Shown: in pieces, positions 16,824 to 24,422 of the stretch
Layout of the letters: the number at the start of each line of letters is the position of its first letter
Numbering within the stretch: position 1 is the stretch's first letter
Assembly: GCA_900754745.1 (NCBI GenBank)
Contig: CAAEEB010000089.1
Span: 11,238-75,237 of the forward strand
DNA: 64,000 nt
Origin: an uncultured Collinsella sp.
GTDB lineage: Bacteria > Actinomycetota > Coriobacteriia > Coriobacteriales > Coriobacteriaceae
Direction: 5' to 3'
Program-made: the position numbers and the translations under genes
The notes under the pieces: generated by a model
Seen by the model: the letters and a program-made list of their open reading frames with translations, nothing else
Database searches by the model: none
Told to the model about the DNA's origin: nothing

Positions 16824-17120
16824 TCTCGATCTGTAACAACTAGCCACCAAAAACGGCCCTAGATGTTACAGATTTAGATGAACCGTCTGACTGCCAACCT
16901 AATGTCTCGATCTGTAACACCAAACGAGTAATTTGGGTTCCAGATGTTACAGATTGAGACAAGCTGGCGAGTGCCGGAACAACGTCTCGATCTGTAACAC
17001 GTAGCGGGGTATTTGGCCTCTTACTGTTACAGATCGAGATGAACGGGCGGACGCTCGCGCAATGTCTCGATCTGTAACATCTACGGGGATCAGCAGGGTC
17101 TACCTGTTACAGATCGAGAC
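16824..17120. repeat. R1 array 1: four inverted-repeat units, ~80-bp period
   Basis: Units start at 16824, 16905, 16985 and 17065. Each has TCTCGATCTGTAACA, a 25-nt variable core, then TGTTACAGATYKAGA. Units are separated by about 26 nt. Counted singly, the 15-nt arm alternates orientation every 40-41 bp. It fills the space between two convergent genes. I see no gene in 16788-17259. Confidence 0.92.
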
Positions 17121-17140
17121 AAACCGGTCGGCCGAGTCCA

Positions 17141-17178
17141 AAACCACCACAAAGGCGTCTGTCCCCTTCGTGGTGGTG
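17141..17178. repeat. R3-type hairpin with inverted loop
   Basis: AACCACCACAAAGG pairs with CCTTCGTGGTGG. Here the loop reads CGTCTGTCC, the complement of the GGACAG found in the other copies, so the same stem family carries the loop in the opposite sense. Confidence 0.6.
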
Positions 17179-17192
17179 GGGCGGTCGGCATA

Positions 17193-17232
17193 GAAAAAGT
17201 CCCCGTCGGGCGTGTGCTCGACGGGGACTTTG
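17193..17232 (-). terminator. Intrinsic terminator of nfnAB
   Basis: On the minus strand AAAGTCCCCGTCG pairs with CGACGGGGACTTT, followed by TTCT, 30 bp after the nfnB stop. Confidence 0.85.
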
Positions 17233-17259
17233 CCGTTTGATGGCTAGCGCTGCGGGTGA

Positions 17260-18669
17260 TTACTCGCCCAGCAGGCTCTTGGTGATGGAAGCGGCGGCCT
17301 TCTTGCCGGCGCCCATCGCCAGAATGACCGTAGCGGCACCGGTGACGATGTCGCCGCCGGCCCAAATGCGGGGATCGGTGGTCTGGCCGGTCTCCTCGTC
17401 GGCGACGATGTAGCCCCACTTGTTGAGCTCCATCTTGCCGCCGATCTTAGCAGCGAAGGGGTTGGCGTTGGTGCCGATAGCCGAGATCGCGACATCGCAG
17501 GGAATCTCCTCGATGGCGCCCTCGATGGCGACCGGACGACGACGGCCGGACTCGTCGGGCTCGCCGAGCTCCATCTTCTGGACCTTGACGGCGCACACGG
17601 AGCCGTCCTCGCCAGCGACAAACTCGAGCGGGGAGACGAGCGGCAGAACCTCGACGCCCTCGGCCTTAGCGTGGTGCAGCTCGGCGCGGCGGCAGGGCAT
17701 CTCGTCCTCGGTACGACGGTAGGCGATGATGGCGTGCTCGGCGCCCAGACGCTTGGCGGTACGGACGGCGTCCATAGCCACGTTGCCGCCACCAAAGACG
17801 ACGACGTTCTTGCCGTGCTTGGTGGGGGTGTCGTACTCGGGGAACTTGTTGGCCTTCATCAGGTTCACGCGGGTGAGGTACTCGTTGGCGAAGAAGACGT
17901 TGGGCAGGTTCTCGCCGGGGACGTTGAGGAACTTGGGCAGGCCGGCGCCGGTCGCCACGTAGATGGCGTCGAAGCCCTGCTCGAACAGCTCCTCGGCCGT
18001 GGCCATGTTGCCCACGACGGAGTTGTACTCAAACTTGACACCCATGTCCTCCAGGCCGTCGATCTCGCGCTTGACGACCGCCTTGGGCAGACGGAACTCG
18101 GGGATGCCGTAGACCAGCACGCCGCCGCCGGTGAAGAAGGCCTCGAAGACGGTGACGTCAAAGCCGTTACGGGCGAGCTCGCCGGCGCAAGTGATGCCGG
18201 ACGGGCCGGAACCGACGACGGCGACCTTCTTGCCGTTCTTGGGAGCCATCTTGGGCGTGGAGGCGAGCTCGGGGCGGTCACCCAGGAAGCGCTCGAGCTG
18301 GCCGATGGCCACGGGCTCGGACTTCTTGCCACGGATGCACTTGCCCTCGCACTGGTTCTCCTGCGGGCAGACGCGGCCGCAGATGGCGGGAAGCATGGAG
18401 TCCTCGCGGATGGTATCGAGAGCGCCGCCAAAGTCCTTCTCGCGGATCTGCTCGATAAAGCGGGGGATGTTGATGTTGACGGGGCAGCCCTCAACACAGA
18501 ACGGCTTCTTGCAGTTGAGGCAGCGCTCGGCCTCGGCCAGCGCCATCTCCTCGGTGAAGCCCTTGTCGACGGGGCGGAAGTCGCAGGCGCGCTCGGCGGC
18601 CGGCTCCTCGTTATCCGGGGTGCGGGGCGACTTCATATCGGCAACGAAACGACCGTTAACTAGTGGCAT
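17260..18669 (-). CDS. nfnB: NADH-dependent ferredoxin:NADP+ oxidoreductase, large subunit (GltD-like)
   Basis: 469 residues. The N-terminal Fe-S domain has two Cys clusters (CLNCKKPFCVEGCP near 52-65 and CGRVCPQENQCEGKC near 98-112). An FAD site VAVVGSGPSGITCAGELA near 148 and an NADP(H) site VVVFGGGNVAMDAVRTAKRLG near 287 follow. This architecture is shared by the glutamate synthase small subunit and NfnB. Pairing with a PyrK/FNR-type gene directly upstream, with a 10-bp overlap, and no glutamate synthase large subunit nearby favours Nfn. Nfn couples NADH and reduced ferredoxin to NADP reduction by flavin-based bifurcation. It would balance ferredoxin shared with the Ech hydrogenase encoded at 41-46.7 kb. 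Confidence 0.85.
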   Translation of the reverse strand: MPLVNGRFVADMKSPRTPDNEEPAAERACDFRPVDKGFTEEMALAEAERCLNCKKPFCVEGCPVNINIPRFIEQIREKDFGGALDTIREDSMLPAICGRVCPQENQCEGKCIRGKKSEPVAIGQLERFLGDRPELASTPKMAPKNGKKVAVVGSGPSGITCAGELARNGFDVTVFEAFFTGGGVLVYGIPEFRLPKAVVKREIDGLEDMGVKFEYNSVVGNMATAEELFEQGFDAIYVATGAGLPKFLNVPGENLPNVFFANEYLTRVNLMKANKFPEYDTPTKHGKNVVVFGGGNVAMDAVRTAKRLGAEHAIIAYRRTEDEMPCRRAELHHAKAEGVEVLPLVSPLEFVAGEDGSVCAVKVQKMELGEPDESGRRRPVAIEGAIEEIPCDVAISAIGTNANPFAAKIGGKMELNKWGYIVADEETGQTTDPRIWAGGDIVTGAATVILAMGAGKKAAASITKSLLGE

Positions 18670-19499
18670 GCGCAGCTCTTTTCCTCATAGGCCTTGAGGG
18701 ACTCGCCCTCTTCGGAACGGTAAGCGGCCTGGCGGGCACGAAGGTCATCCCAGTCGACCAGGGTGGCATCGAAGTCGGGGCCGTCGACGCAAGCGAACTT
18801 GGTCACGCCGCCCACCTCGACGCGGCAGCAGCCGCACATACCGGTGCCGTCAACCATGATGGGGTTGAGCGACGCGGTGATGGGGGTGTCGTACTTCTGG
18901 GCGGTGAGGGTCGAGAACTTCATCATCGGAACGGGGCCGACGCAGAAGACCTGGCTCACGGCCTTGTCCTGCAGCAGGCGCTCCAGCGGAGCGGTGACAA
19001 CGCCCTGCTCGCCGTAGGAGCCGTCGTCAGTGGTGATATGGATGTGGTCCTCGTCGAGGAGCTCGCGGAACTGGTCCTCCATGAGCAGGAGGTCCTTGGT
19101 GCGGGCGCCCATGATGGCGTGAACTTCGTGACCGGTCTCGACCAGGTGCTTGGCGACCGGGAAGGCAATTGCCAGGCCGACGCCGCCGCCAATGACGGCG
19201 CAGGGGCCCTCGGCCATCTCGGTGGGAACGCCCAGCGGGCCCACGACGTCGCGCAGCGACTCGCCGGCCTCGTAGGTGGAAAGCATCTCGGTGGTCTTGC
19301 CGATCACCATGAAGATGAACTCGACCCAGCCCTCGTCACCGTTCCAACCAGCTAGGGTAAACGGGACGCGCTCGCCCGTCTCGTTGGCGCGAACCATGAG
19401 GAACTGTCCAGCGTGCGCATGCTTGGCGATTGCGGGCGCCTCGATGCGGAACTTGAACACCTTCTCCGAGAACTGCGTCTTCTCCAGGATCTTATACAT
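18660..19499 (-). CDS. nfnA: NADH-dependent ferredoxin:NADP+ oxidoreductase, small subunit
   Basis: 279 residues of the ferredoxin-NADP reductase/PyrK type. FAD-binding strands include FLMVRANETGERVPFTLA. The NAD-binding Rossmann part starts near CAVIGGGVGLAIAFPVAKHL. The C-terminal [2Fe-2S] site is seen in MCGCCRVEVGG and FACVDGPDFD. In Nfn this subunit takes hydride from NADH. AGAGAGGGG lies upstream of the ATG at 19499. SudB-type sulfide dehydrogenase subunits look similar, so the assignment depends on the neighbouring large subunit. Confidence 0.85.
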   Translation of the reverse strand: MYKILEKTQFSEKVFKFRIEAPAIAKHAHAGQFLMVRANETGERVPFTLAGWNGDEGWVEFIFMVIGKTTEMLSTYEAGESLRDVVGPLGVPTEMAEGPCAVIGGGVGLAIAFPVAKHLVETGHEVHAIMGARTKDLLLMEDQFRELLDEDHIHITTDDGSYGEQGVVTAPLERLLQDKAVSQVFCVGPVPMMKFSTLTAQKYDTPITASLNPIMVDGTGMCGCCRVEVGGVTKFACVDGPDFDATLVDWDDLRARQAAYRSEEGESLKAYEEKSCACH

Positions 19500-19670
19500 A
19501 GAACCCCTCTCTTGTTAGGGCCGCCGAACCGTGCCTCCACGGAAATGGACGGTAGCCCGAGTAAAACCGTACGCGCACAGGCGTTGTGCAGACATACGGT
19601 GCAAATTATACCCTCATGGACATGCTGTTTACGTGTGTCTTCGGCGGTTGGGAAAAGGGTTTATCCCGTC

Positions 19671-19711
19671 TGACCAACCAAAAAGGGACAGGTTTATTTT
19701 GGTCGGTTTTA
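19671..19711 (+). repeat. Hairpin repeat R2b
   Basis: ACCAACCA (19673-19680) and TGGTCGGT (19700-19707) flank a loop with GGGACAGGTTTA. It is a diverged copy of R2 with changed stem and identical loop. It lies in the 374-bp gap between nfnA and pth, which holds no gene that I can see. Confidence 0.65.
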
Positions 19712-19725
19712 TCAGGCAAAACGGC

Positions 19726-19768
19726 AAAGGGGGCCGGCCTCGCGTTTGCGGTGAGGCCGGCCCCCTTT
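19726..19768. terminator. Strong GC hairpin in the nfnA-pth gap
   Basis: AAAGGGGGCCGGCCTC (19726-19741) pairs perfectly with GAGGCCGGCCCCCTTT (19753-19768). The A and T flanks would permit termination in either direction, though both tracts are only three bases. Most likely the terminator of pth, whose gene ends at 19874 on the minus strand. Confidence 0.65.
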
Positions 19769-19834
19769 GGGGCGTTGCGTATGTATAGCGGCGGGTTGCT
19801 TATTGCGATGCGGCCGTTGCGGCGTTTTCGCAGA

Positions 19835-19876
19835 TAAAACCTGCCAAAATAAACCTGTCCCTAAATGGCAGGTTTA
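19835..19876 (-). repeat. Hairpin repeat R2c starting at the pth stop codon
   Basis: On the minus strand the pth TAA opens the repeat. AAACCTGCCA pairs with TGGCAGGTTT, loop with GGGACAGGTTTA. It differs from the purF copy (1580-1622) at only a few positions and keeps the stem pairing (A to C change in the 3' arm turns a G-T wobble into G-C). Confidence 0.75.
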
Positions 19877-20503
19877 GTGCTTGCCGTTGGCGGAGGCGGC
19901 GCCGTTGACGTGGTCGCGGGCATAGATCACGCCGTGCACGATGGCGAGACCCGCGGCATCGGCCGCGCGGGCACAGGTGTCCTGGAAATCCTCGGCCTCG
20001 CGGGCGCGCAGCTGCTTAAGTACGTAGTCGGCGACGGCCATCTTGCCGGGAGGGTTGCCGATGCCAGTGCGGATGCGGCTGAAGTCGCGGCTGCCCATCT
20101 TGTCGATGATGGAACGCAGGCCGTTGTGGCCGGCATGGCCGCCGCCGACCTTGACGCGCACGTCACCGGCGGGAATGTCGAGCTCGTCGTGAATTACGAG
20201 CAGCTCCTCGGCCTTGATCTTGTACTCGCGGCAGAGCTTGGAGATGGGGCCGCCCGAGGTATTCATGTACGACTGCGGCTTGACCAGCACTATCTGGCGC
20301 TTGCCGCCCTCTTCCTCGGGGTCGTTGATGTTGATGAGCGCGACCTCGGCGCCGGCCTGGTTTTTCCAGTACGTGACGCCGGCCTGACGGGCCAGCTCAT
20401 CGATTGCCTTAAAGCCGGCGTTATGACGGGTCTCGGCATATTCTTCGCCAGGGTTGCCAAGCCCGGCAACCATGCGAATCTTAAGCGGCCGTGCAGCTGC
20501 CAT
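19874..20503 (-). CDS. pth: Peptidyl-tRNA hydrolase
   Basis: 209 residues. It releases tRNA from prematurely dropped peptidyl-tRNA. Family motifs are MVAGLGNPGEEYAETRHNAGF with the catalytic His, the KPQSYMNTSG segment, HDELDIPAGDVRVK and GGGHAGHNGLRSI. The start has GGAGG 7 nt upstream and gives a 10-residue leader before the core. It lies downstream of prs on the same strand, as is common, with a long palindrome between the two. Confidence 0.96.
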   Translation of the reverse strand: MAAARPLKIRMVAGLGNPGEEYAETRHNAGFKAIDELARQAGVTYWKNQAGAEVALININDPEEEGGKRQIVLVKPQSYMNTSGGPISKLCREYKIKAEELLVIHDELDIPAGDVRVKVGGGHAGHNGLRSIIDKMGSRDFSRIRTGIGNPPGKMAVADYVLKQLRAREAEDFQDTCARAADAAGLAIVHGVIYARDHVNGAASANGKH

Positions 20504-20618
20504 GTTTGTCCTCCGTTACGTAAAAAAGCTCAATCAACGACAAAGGCTACCACGCCCGCCGAAGGCGAGGAAAGGTTGCAGCAAAGTCATTTCAGAAAAC
20601 AGCTGCCCCGAGACAGCA

Positions 20619-20723
20619 GGAAGCCCCGGACACGCCGGGAGGGGTTATCAAAGCGAACATCCCGCAGCCGCAAAGCGGCGAGGACGTTCGCGTGATAACC
20701 CCGCAGGCGTGTCCGGGGCTTCC
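20619..20723 (-). repeat. Multi-tier palindrome between prs and pth
   Basis: The outer arms GGAAGCCCCGGACACGCC and GGCGTGTCCGGGGCTTCC are perfectly complementary (20619-20636 and 20706-20723). Inside them GGGGTTATC / GATAACCCC, GCGAAC / GTTCGC and GCCGC / GCGGC pair in turn, separated by small unpaired gaps. Total span is 105 bp. There is no T tract, so it is probably not a simple terminator. The rest of the 243-bp gap holds nothing I recognise. Confidence 0.85.
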
Positions 20724-20746
20724 GGAGGGATGCGAGGGTCGAGCGA

Positions 20747-21733
20747 CTACAGCGCGAAGTCGCCGCCGACGAGCGTGGAGACGGGCTCCTCGTGGTAAAC
20801 GGCGGAGATGGCCTGAGCGAACTCCTCGGCGACCGAGATGGTCTTGATTTTGCCGCCGACCTCGACGGGAATGGCGTCGGTGACGACGCACTCGACGATG
20901 GGGGCGTCGTTCAGGCGCTCGATGGCCGGGCCGGAGAAGATGCCGTGGGTGGCGCACACGTAGATGTCGCCGGCGCCCATAGCCTTGAGCTCCTTGACGT
21001 TGGCGCACAGGGTGCCAGCGGTATCGATCATGTCGTCATTGATGATGCAGGTCTTGCCCTTGATGTCACCGATGATGCCCATGACCTCGGCGGCGTTGTG
21101 GCGCGGACGGCCCTTGTGGGCGATGGCCAGGTCGCAGCCGAGCATGTCGGACAGCTTCTTGGCGGCCTTGGCGCGACCCACGTCGGGGGAGACGACAACC
21201 AGGTTGTCGGTGTCGAAGTGCATGTCGTTGTAGTACTGACCAAACAGCGGCAGAGCGGACAGGTGATTAACCGGGATATCGAAGAAGCCCTGGATCTGAC
21301 CCTGGTGCAGGTCGAGGGTGATGATGCGGTTGACGCCGGCACGCTCGAGCAGGTTGGCGACGAGGCGGGCGGTGATGGGCTCACGCGGGCCGGCCTTGCG
21401 GTCCTGGCGGGCATAGCCGTAGTGGGTGATAACGGCGGTGATGGAGCGGGCGGATGCACGCTTGGCAGCGTCGGTGGCGATGAGCAGCTCCATGAGCATG
21501 TCGTTGACGTTACCGCCGGCCACGGACTGAATCAGGAAGACGTCGGCGCCGCGGACGGTCTCGTCGTAGCGGGCGTAAATCTCACCGTTGGCGAACTGCT
21601 TTAGCGTAAGGCCCGAAAGCTCGACCCCAAGGTACTCAGCGATCTTCTGAGCGAGGGGACGGTTGGAGGAACCGGAATACACGCGGATGGACTTGCGCAT
21701 ATTCTCCGACTTCTCGGGATCATTAATCGGCAT
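20747..21733 (-). CDS. prs: Ribose-phosphate pyrophosphokinase (PRPP synthetase)
   Basis: 328 residues. It makes PRPP from ribose 5-phosphate and ATP, feeding purF among others. Motifs include SGSSNRPLAQKIA, FANGEIYARYDETVRGADVFL, THYGYARQDRK and the PRPP loop CIINDDMIDTAGTL. AAGGAG lies 8 nt before ATG 21733; the preceding residues before MRKSIRVYSG form a short extension. It is separated from glmU by that gene's terminator. Confidence 0.97.
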   Translation of the reverse strand: MPINDPEKSENMRKSIRVYSGSSNRPLAQKIAEYLGVELSGLTLKQFANGEIYARYDETVRGADVFLIQSVAGGNVNDMLMELLIATDAAKRASARSITAVITHYGYARQDRKAGPREPITARLVANLLERAGVNRIITLDLHQGQIQGFFDIPVNHLSALPLFGQYYNDMHFDTDNLVVVSPDVGRAKAAKKLSDMLGCDLAIAHKGRPRHNAAEVMGIIGDIKGKTCIINDDMIDTAGTLCANVKELKAMGAGDIYVCATHGIFSGPAIERLNDAPIVECVVTDAIPVEVGGKIKTISVAEEFAQAISAVYHEEPVSTLVGGDFAL

Positions 21734-21875
21734 TACCCTTCTCCTTTATACATCGAATGCCATATAGATGCCTTTTTGCATTGTAACCGTGCGGCGGGGT
21801 TAATCGGGTCTTGATAACGTCTTTACCGTCAACGGACACGAACCGACCACTCATCCGGTCGCGCAGGTCACGATA

Positions 21876-21911
21876 GAAAAAGGAGCCGTCCCCATGGAAC
21901 AGCTCCTTTTG
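21876..21911 (-). terminator. Intrinsic terminator of glmU
   Basis: On the minus strand AAAAGGAGC pairs with GCTCCTTTT, followed by TCT. It lies 15 bp after the glmU stop. Confidence 0.8.
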
Positions 21912-21925
21912 TGCTTGGTGAAACG

Positions 21926-23338
21926 TTATGCCTCGTCGTCCTCGTGCAGACGACGGCGATAATCGGCGGCCCAGCCCTCAATATTTACCTGACGGGCGCG
22001 GCCCAGACCGAGTGCGTCGGCCGGGACCGGCTCGGTGATGACGGAACCGGCTGCCACGAGCGCGCCATCGCCAATCTGGGCGGGCGCGACCATCATGGTG
22101 TCGGAACCGATAAAGGCATCCTTGCCGATGACGGTCTTGTGCTTGTGAACGCCGTCGTAGTTGCAGGTGATGGAGCCCGCGCCTACATTGACGCCGGAGC
22201 CCATGGTGGTATCGCCGATGTAGGACAGGTGGGGCACCTTGGAGCCCTCGCCGATCGTGGACTTCTTGATCTCCACATGCGTGCCGGCCTTGGAGCCGTC
22301 GAGCATATGGGTGCCCGGGCGCAGGTAGGCGCGCGGGCCGCAGTCGACGCCGTTCTCGATGACGGCCTCGATGGCGATGGTCTCATCGATGATGCAGCCG
22401 CTGCCGACGGTGGTGTCGGTGAGGCGGCTGTTGGGGCCGAGCTGGCACTCCTCGCCCACGGTGACGTGGCCGATCAGATGCGTCTGCGGCCACACGACGG
22501 TGTCGCGGCCGATGGTGGCGTCGGGGCCGATCCAAGCCTGCGTGGGGTCGATGAAGGTGACGCCCTCGGCCATCCAGTGCTCGTTGATGCGGTCGCGCGC
22601 GATGGCGGTGAGCTGCGCGAGCTGGATGCGGCTGTTGACGCCCAGGCCGTCGCGGTAGTCGTCACAGTGGAAGATGGAGACCGCCTGGCCGTGACCCTTG
22701 AGGATTTCGAGCATGTCGGGCAGGTAGTACTCGGACTGTGCGTTGTCGTTGCCGATCTCGTTAATGTGGGCGGCAAGCTGCGCGCCGTCGAAGGCGTAGC
22801 AGCCGGCGTTGCACTCCAGCAGCGTGGCGGCCTGCTCGGGCGTGCAGTCCTTCTGCTCGATGATGCGCTCGATCTGGCCGTCGGCGCCCAGCTTGATGCG
22901 GCCGTAGCCGAAGGGGTCGGGCGGGGTCATGGTCATGACGGTGCAGGCGAGCTCGCCGGTGGCGACGGTCTGCGCGAACTTGGCGACGGTGTCGGCGGTG
23001 ATGAGCGGCAGGTCGCCGTTGAGCACGACGACGGGACCTTGCGCGATGCCGCAGGCCTCGAGCGCGACCTTGACGGCGTGGCCGGTGCCCAGGCGCTCGG
23101 TCTGCTCGACGCACTCGACCTTGGTGGCGCTGTTGGCGTAGGCGCCATCGATAAGGGCGCGCATCTCGTCGGCGTGGCTGCCGATGACGACCACGACGCG
23201 GCTGCAGCCGGCCTTGATGGTGGCGTCGACGATCCACTGAACCATGGGCTTGCCCAGGATCTTGTGCGAAACCTTGCAGTGGTTCGACTTCATGCGGGTG
23301 CCCTCGCCGGCGGCGAGGATAATTGCGGTTGCGTCCAT
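21926..23338 (-). CDS. glmU: Bifunctional UDP-N-acetylglucosamine pyrophosphorylase / glucosamine-1-phosphate acetyltransferase
   Basis: 470 residues. It makes UDP-GlcNAc for peptidoglycan. ATG 23338 is chosen because AGGAG lies 7 nt upstream; the frame stays open for another 69 codons with no ribosome site. The N-terminal uridyltransferase domain has ILAAGEGTRMKS near 7-18 and VLNGDLPL near 102. The C-terminal left-handed beta helix starts near 255 and shows hexapeptide repeats, then KTVIGKDAFIGSDTMMVAP. The C-terminal tail ends RRLHEDDEA. Confidence 0.96.
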   Translation of the reverse strand: MDATAIILAAGEGTRMKSNHCKVSHKILGKPMVQWIVDATIKAGCSRVVVVIGSHADEMRALIDGAYANSATKVECVEQTERLGTGHAVKVALEACGIAQGPVVVLNGDLPLITADTVAKFAQTVATGELACTVMTMTPPDPFGYGRIKLGADGQIERIIEQKDCTPEQAATLLECNAGCYAFDGAQLAAHINEIGNDNAQSEYYLPDMLEILKGHGQAVSIFHCDDYRDGLGVNSRIQLAQLTAIARDRINEHWMAEGVTFIDPTQAWIGPDATIGRDTVVWPQTHLIGHVTVGEECQLGPNSRLTDTTVGSGCIIDETIAIEAVIENGVDCGPRAYLRPGTHMLDGSKAGTHVEIKKSTIGEGSKVPHLSYIGDTTMGSGVNVGAGSITCNYDGVHKHKTVIGKDAFIGSDTMMVAPAQIGDGALVAAGSVITEPVPADALGLGRARQVNIEGWAADYRRRLHEDDEA

Positions 23339-23534
23339 GTGATCTCCTGTTACGTTATAGAGACGTGTGTTTGGAAACGATACACGGCGCAATATGATAC
23401 CGCAGGCATATGATGAGCGCGTAACGATTGATGCGCGGCAGCTGAGGCTTGGGCCGGCGGTACGGCGTTTGCGCTGGTTGTGTATGGCGGCGGCGCTGCG
23501 GCGTTGGTGATTTGGCGGGAGAGCGGGGGTGCCT

Positions 23535-24422
23535 ATGGACAACATGCGAGAGGGTTCGGGCGCCGAGCCCGTGGCGGCATTCTCGATGTCGCATCCGGCG
23601 GTGCCGGCACTCTATATGGTGCTGACGCTGGGGCTTACCATGTTCTCGATGCAGCCGGTGCTGATTGCGCTGTCGCTCGCAGGCGGACTGGCGTACGGAT
23701 TCGCGACCCGCGGTGCTGCCCGCACGCTGGGCGCGTTGCGCTGGCAGCTGCCGGTGATTTTGATTATCGCGCTGGTCAACCCGCTGTTTAGCGCATCGGG
23801 CTCGACGGAGCTGCTCCGCATTGGCATGCGCGCGGTGTATTTGGAAAGCATGGTGTACGGCCTGTGCATGGGCGGGTTGTTTGTGGCGAGTGTGCTGTGG
23901 TTTGAGGCCGCGGCGTCGATGCTTGGCTACGACAAGGTGCTTGCACTGCTGGGCAACGCTGCGCCGGTGATCGCACTCATGATTTCGATGTGCATGCGGC
24001 TTATCCCGCAGTTTTTGCGCCGCGGTCGCACCGTGCTGGCGGTGCAGGACGCTATCGATGTGCCGGGGCGTGCTCCCACCGATCCTGTGCGCTCGCGCCT
24101 GCGGGCATCGAGCGTGCTGATGGGCTGGGGCATGGAGGATTCGCTTGAGCGTGCGGACGCCATGCGCTCGCGCGGATGGGGCGCGGCCGCGCGCCGCACG
24201 ACGTACGCTCGGTATCGTTTGAGGCGCAGCGATGTTGCTGCGCTGGTGGGGCTTGCGTTGTTTGGTGCTGTCACGGTTGCGGTGGCATGGACCGCCACGA
24301 CGCAGTATTCGTTTTACCCGCAGCTCTCGGCGCCGGCGCCGTGGCCGGGCTATGTTGTATACGCTGCCTGGATGGTGCTGCCTTGCGTGCTGCGCGCGAT
24401 TGACGAGAAGAGGTTTGGCTGA
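23535..24422 (+). CDS. ECF transporter T component (CbiQ/EcfT family)
   Basis: About 295 residues with six hydrophobic segments. It is the transmembrane scaffold of an energy-coupling factor vitamin or metal importer. Coupling helices carry the typical Arg motifs: in AMRSRGWGA, where A-R-G/SRG is the conserved ATPase-contact signature, and in the preceding RLIPQFLRRGR region. The start is ATG 23535 or GTG 23529, both behind GGGAGAGCGGGG. The stop overlaps the ATG of the ATPase gene (TGATG), so the units are coupled. It begins a three-gene T-A-S operon divergent from glmU. Confidence 0.88.
   Translation: MDNMREGSGAEPVAAFSMSHPAVPALYMVLTLGLTMFSMQPVLIALSLAGGLAYGFATRGAARTLGALRWQLPVILIIALVNPLFSASGSTELLRIGMRAVYLESMVYGLCMGGLFVASVLWFEAAASMLGYDKVLALLGNAAPVIALMISMCMRLIPQFLRRGRTVLAVQDAIDVPGRAPTDPVRSRLRASSVLMGWGMEDSLERADAMRSRGWGAAARRTTYARYRLRRSDVAALVGLALFGAVTVAVAWTATTQYSFYPQLSAPAPWPGYVVYAAWMVLPCVLRAIDEKRFG

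Noticed and set aside
23339..23534. Cobalamin riboswitch or small gene upstream of the ECF operon
   Set aside because: No B12-box or other riboswitch core found. A 38-codon frame from 23394 lacks a ribosome site and any similarity I can see.
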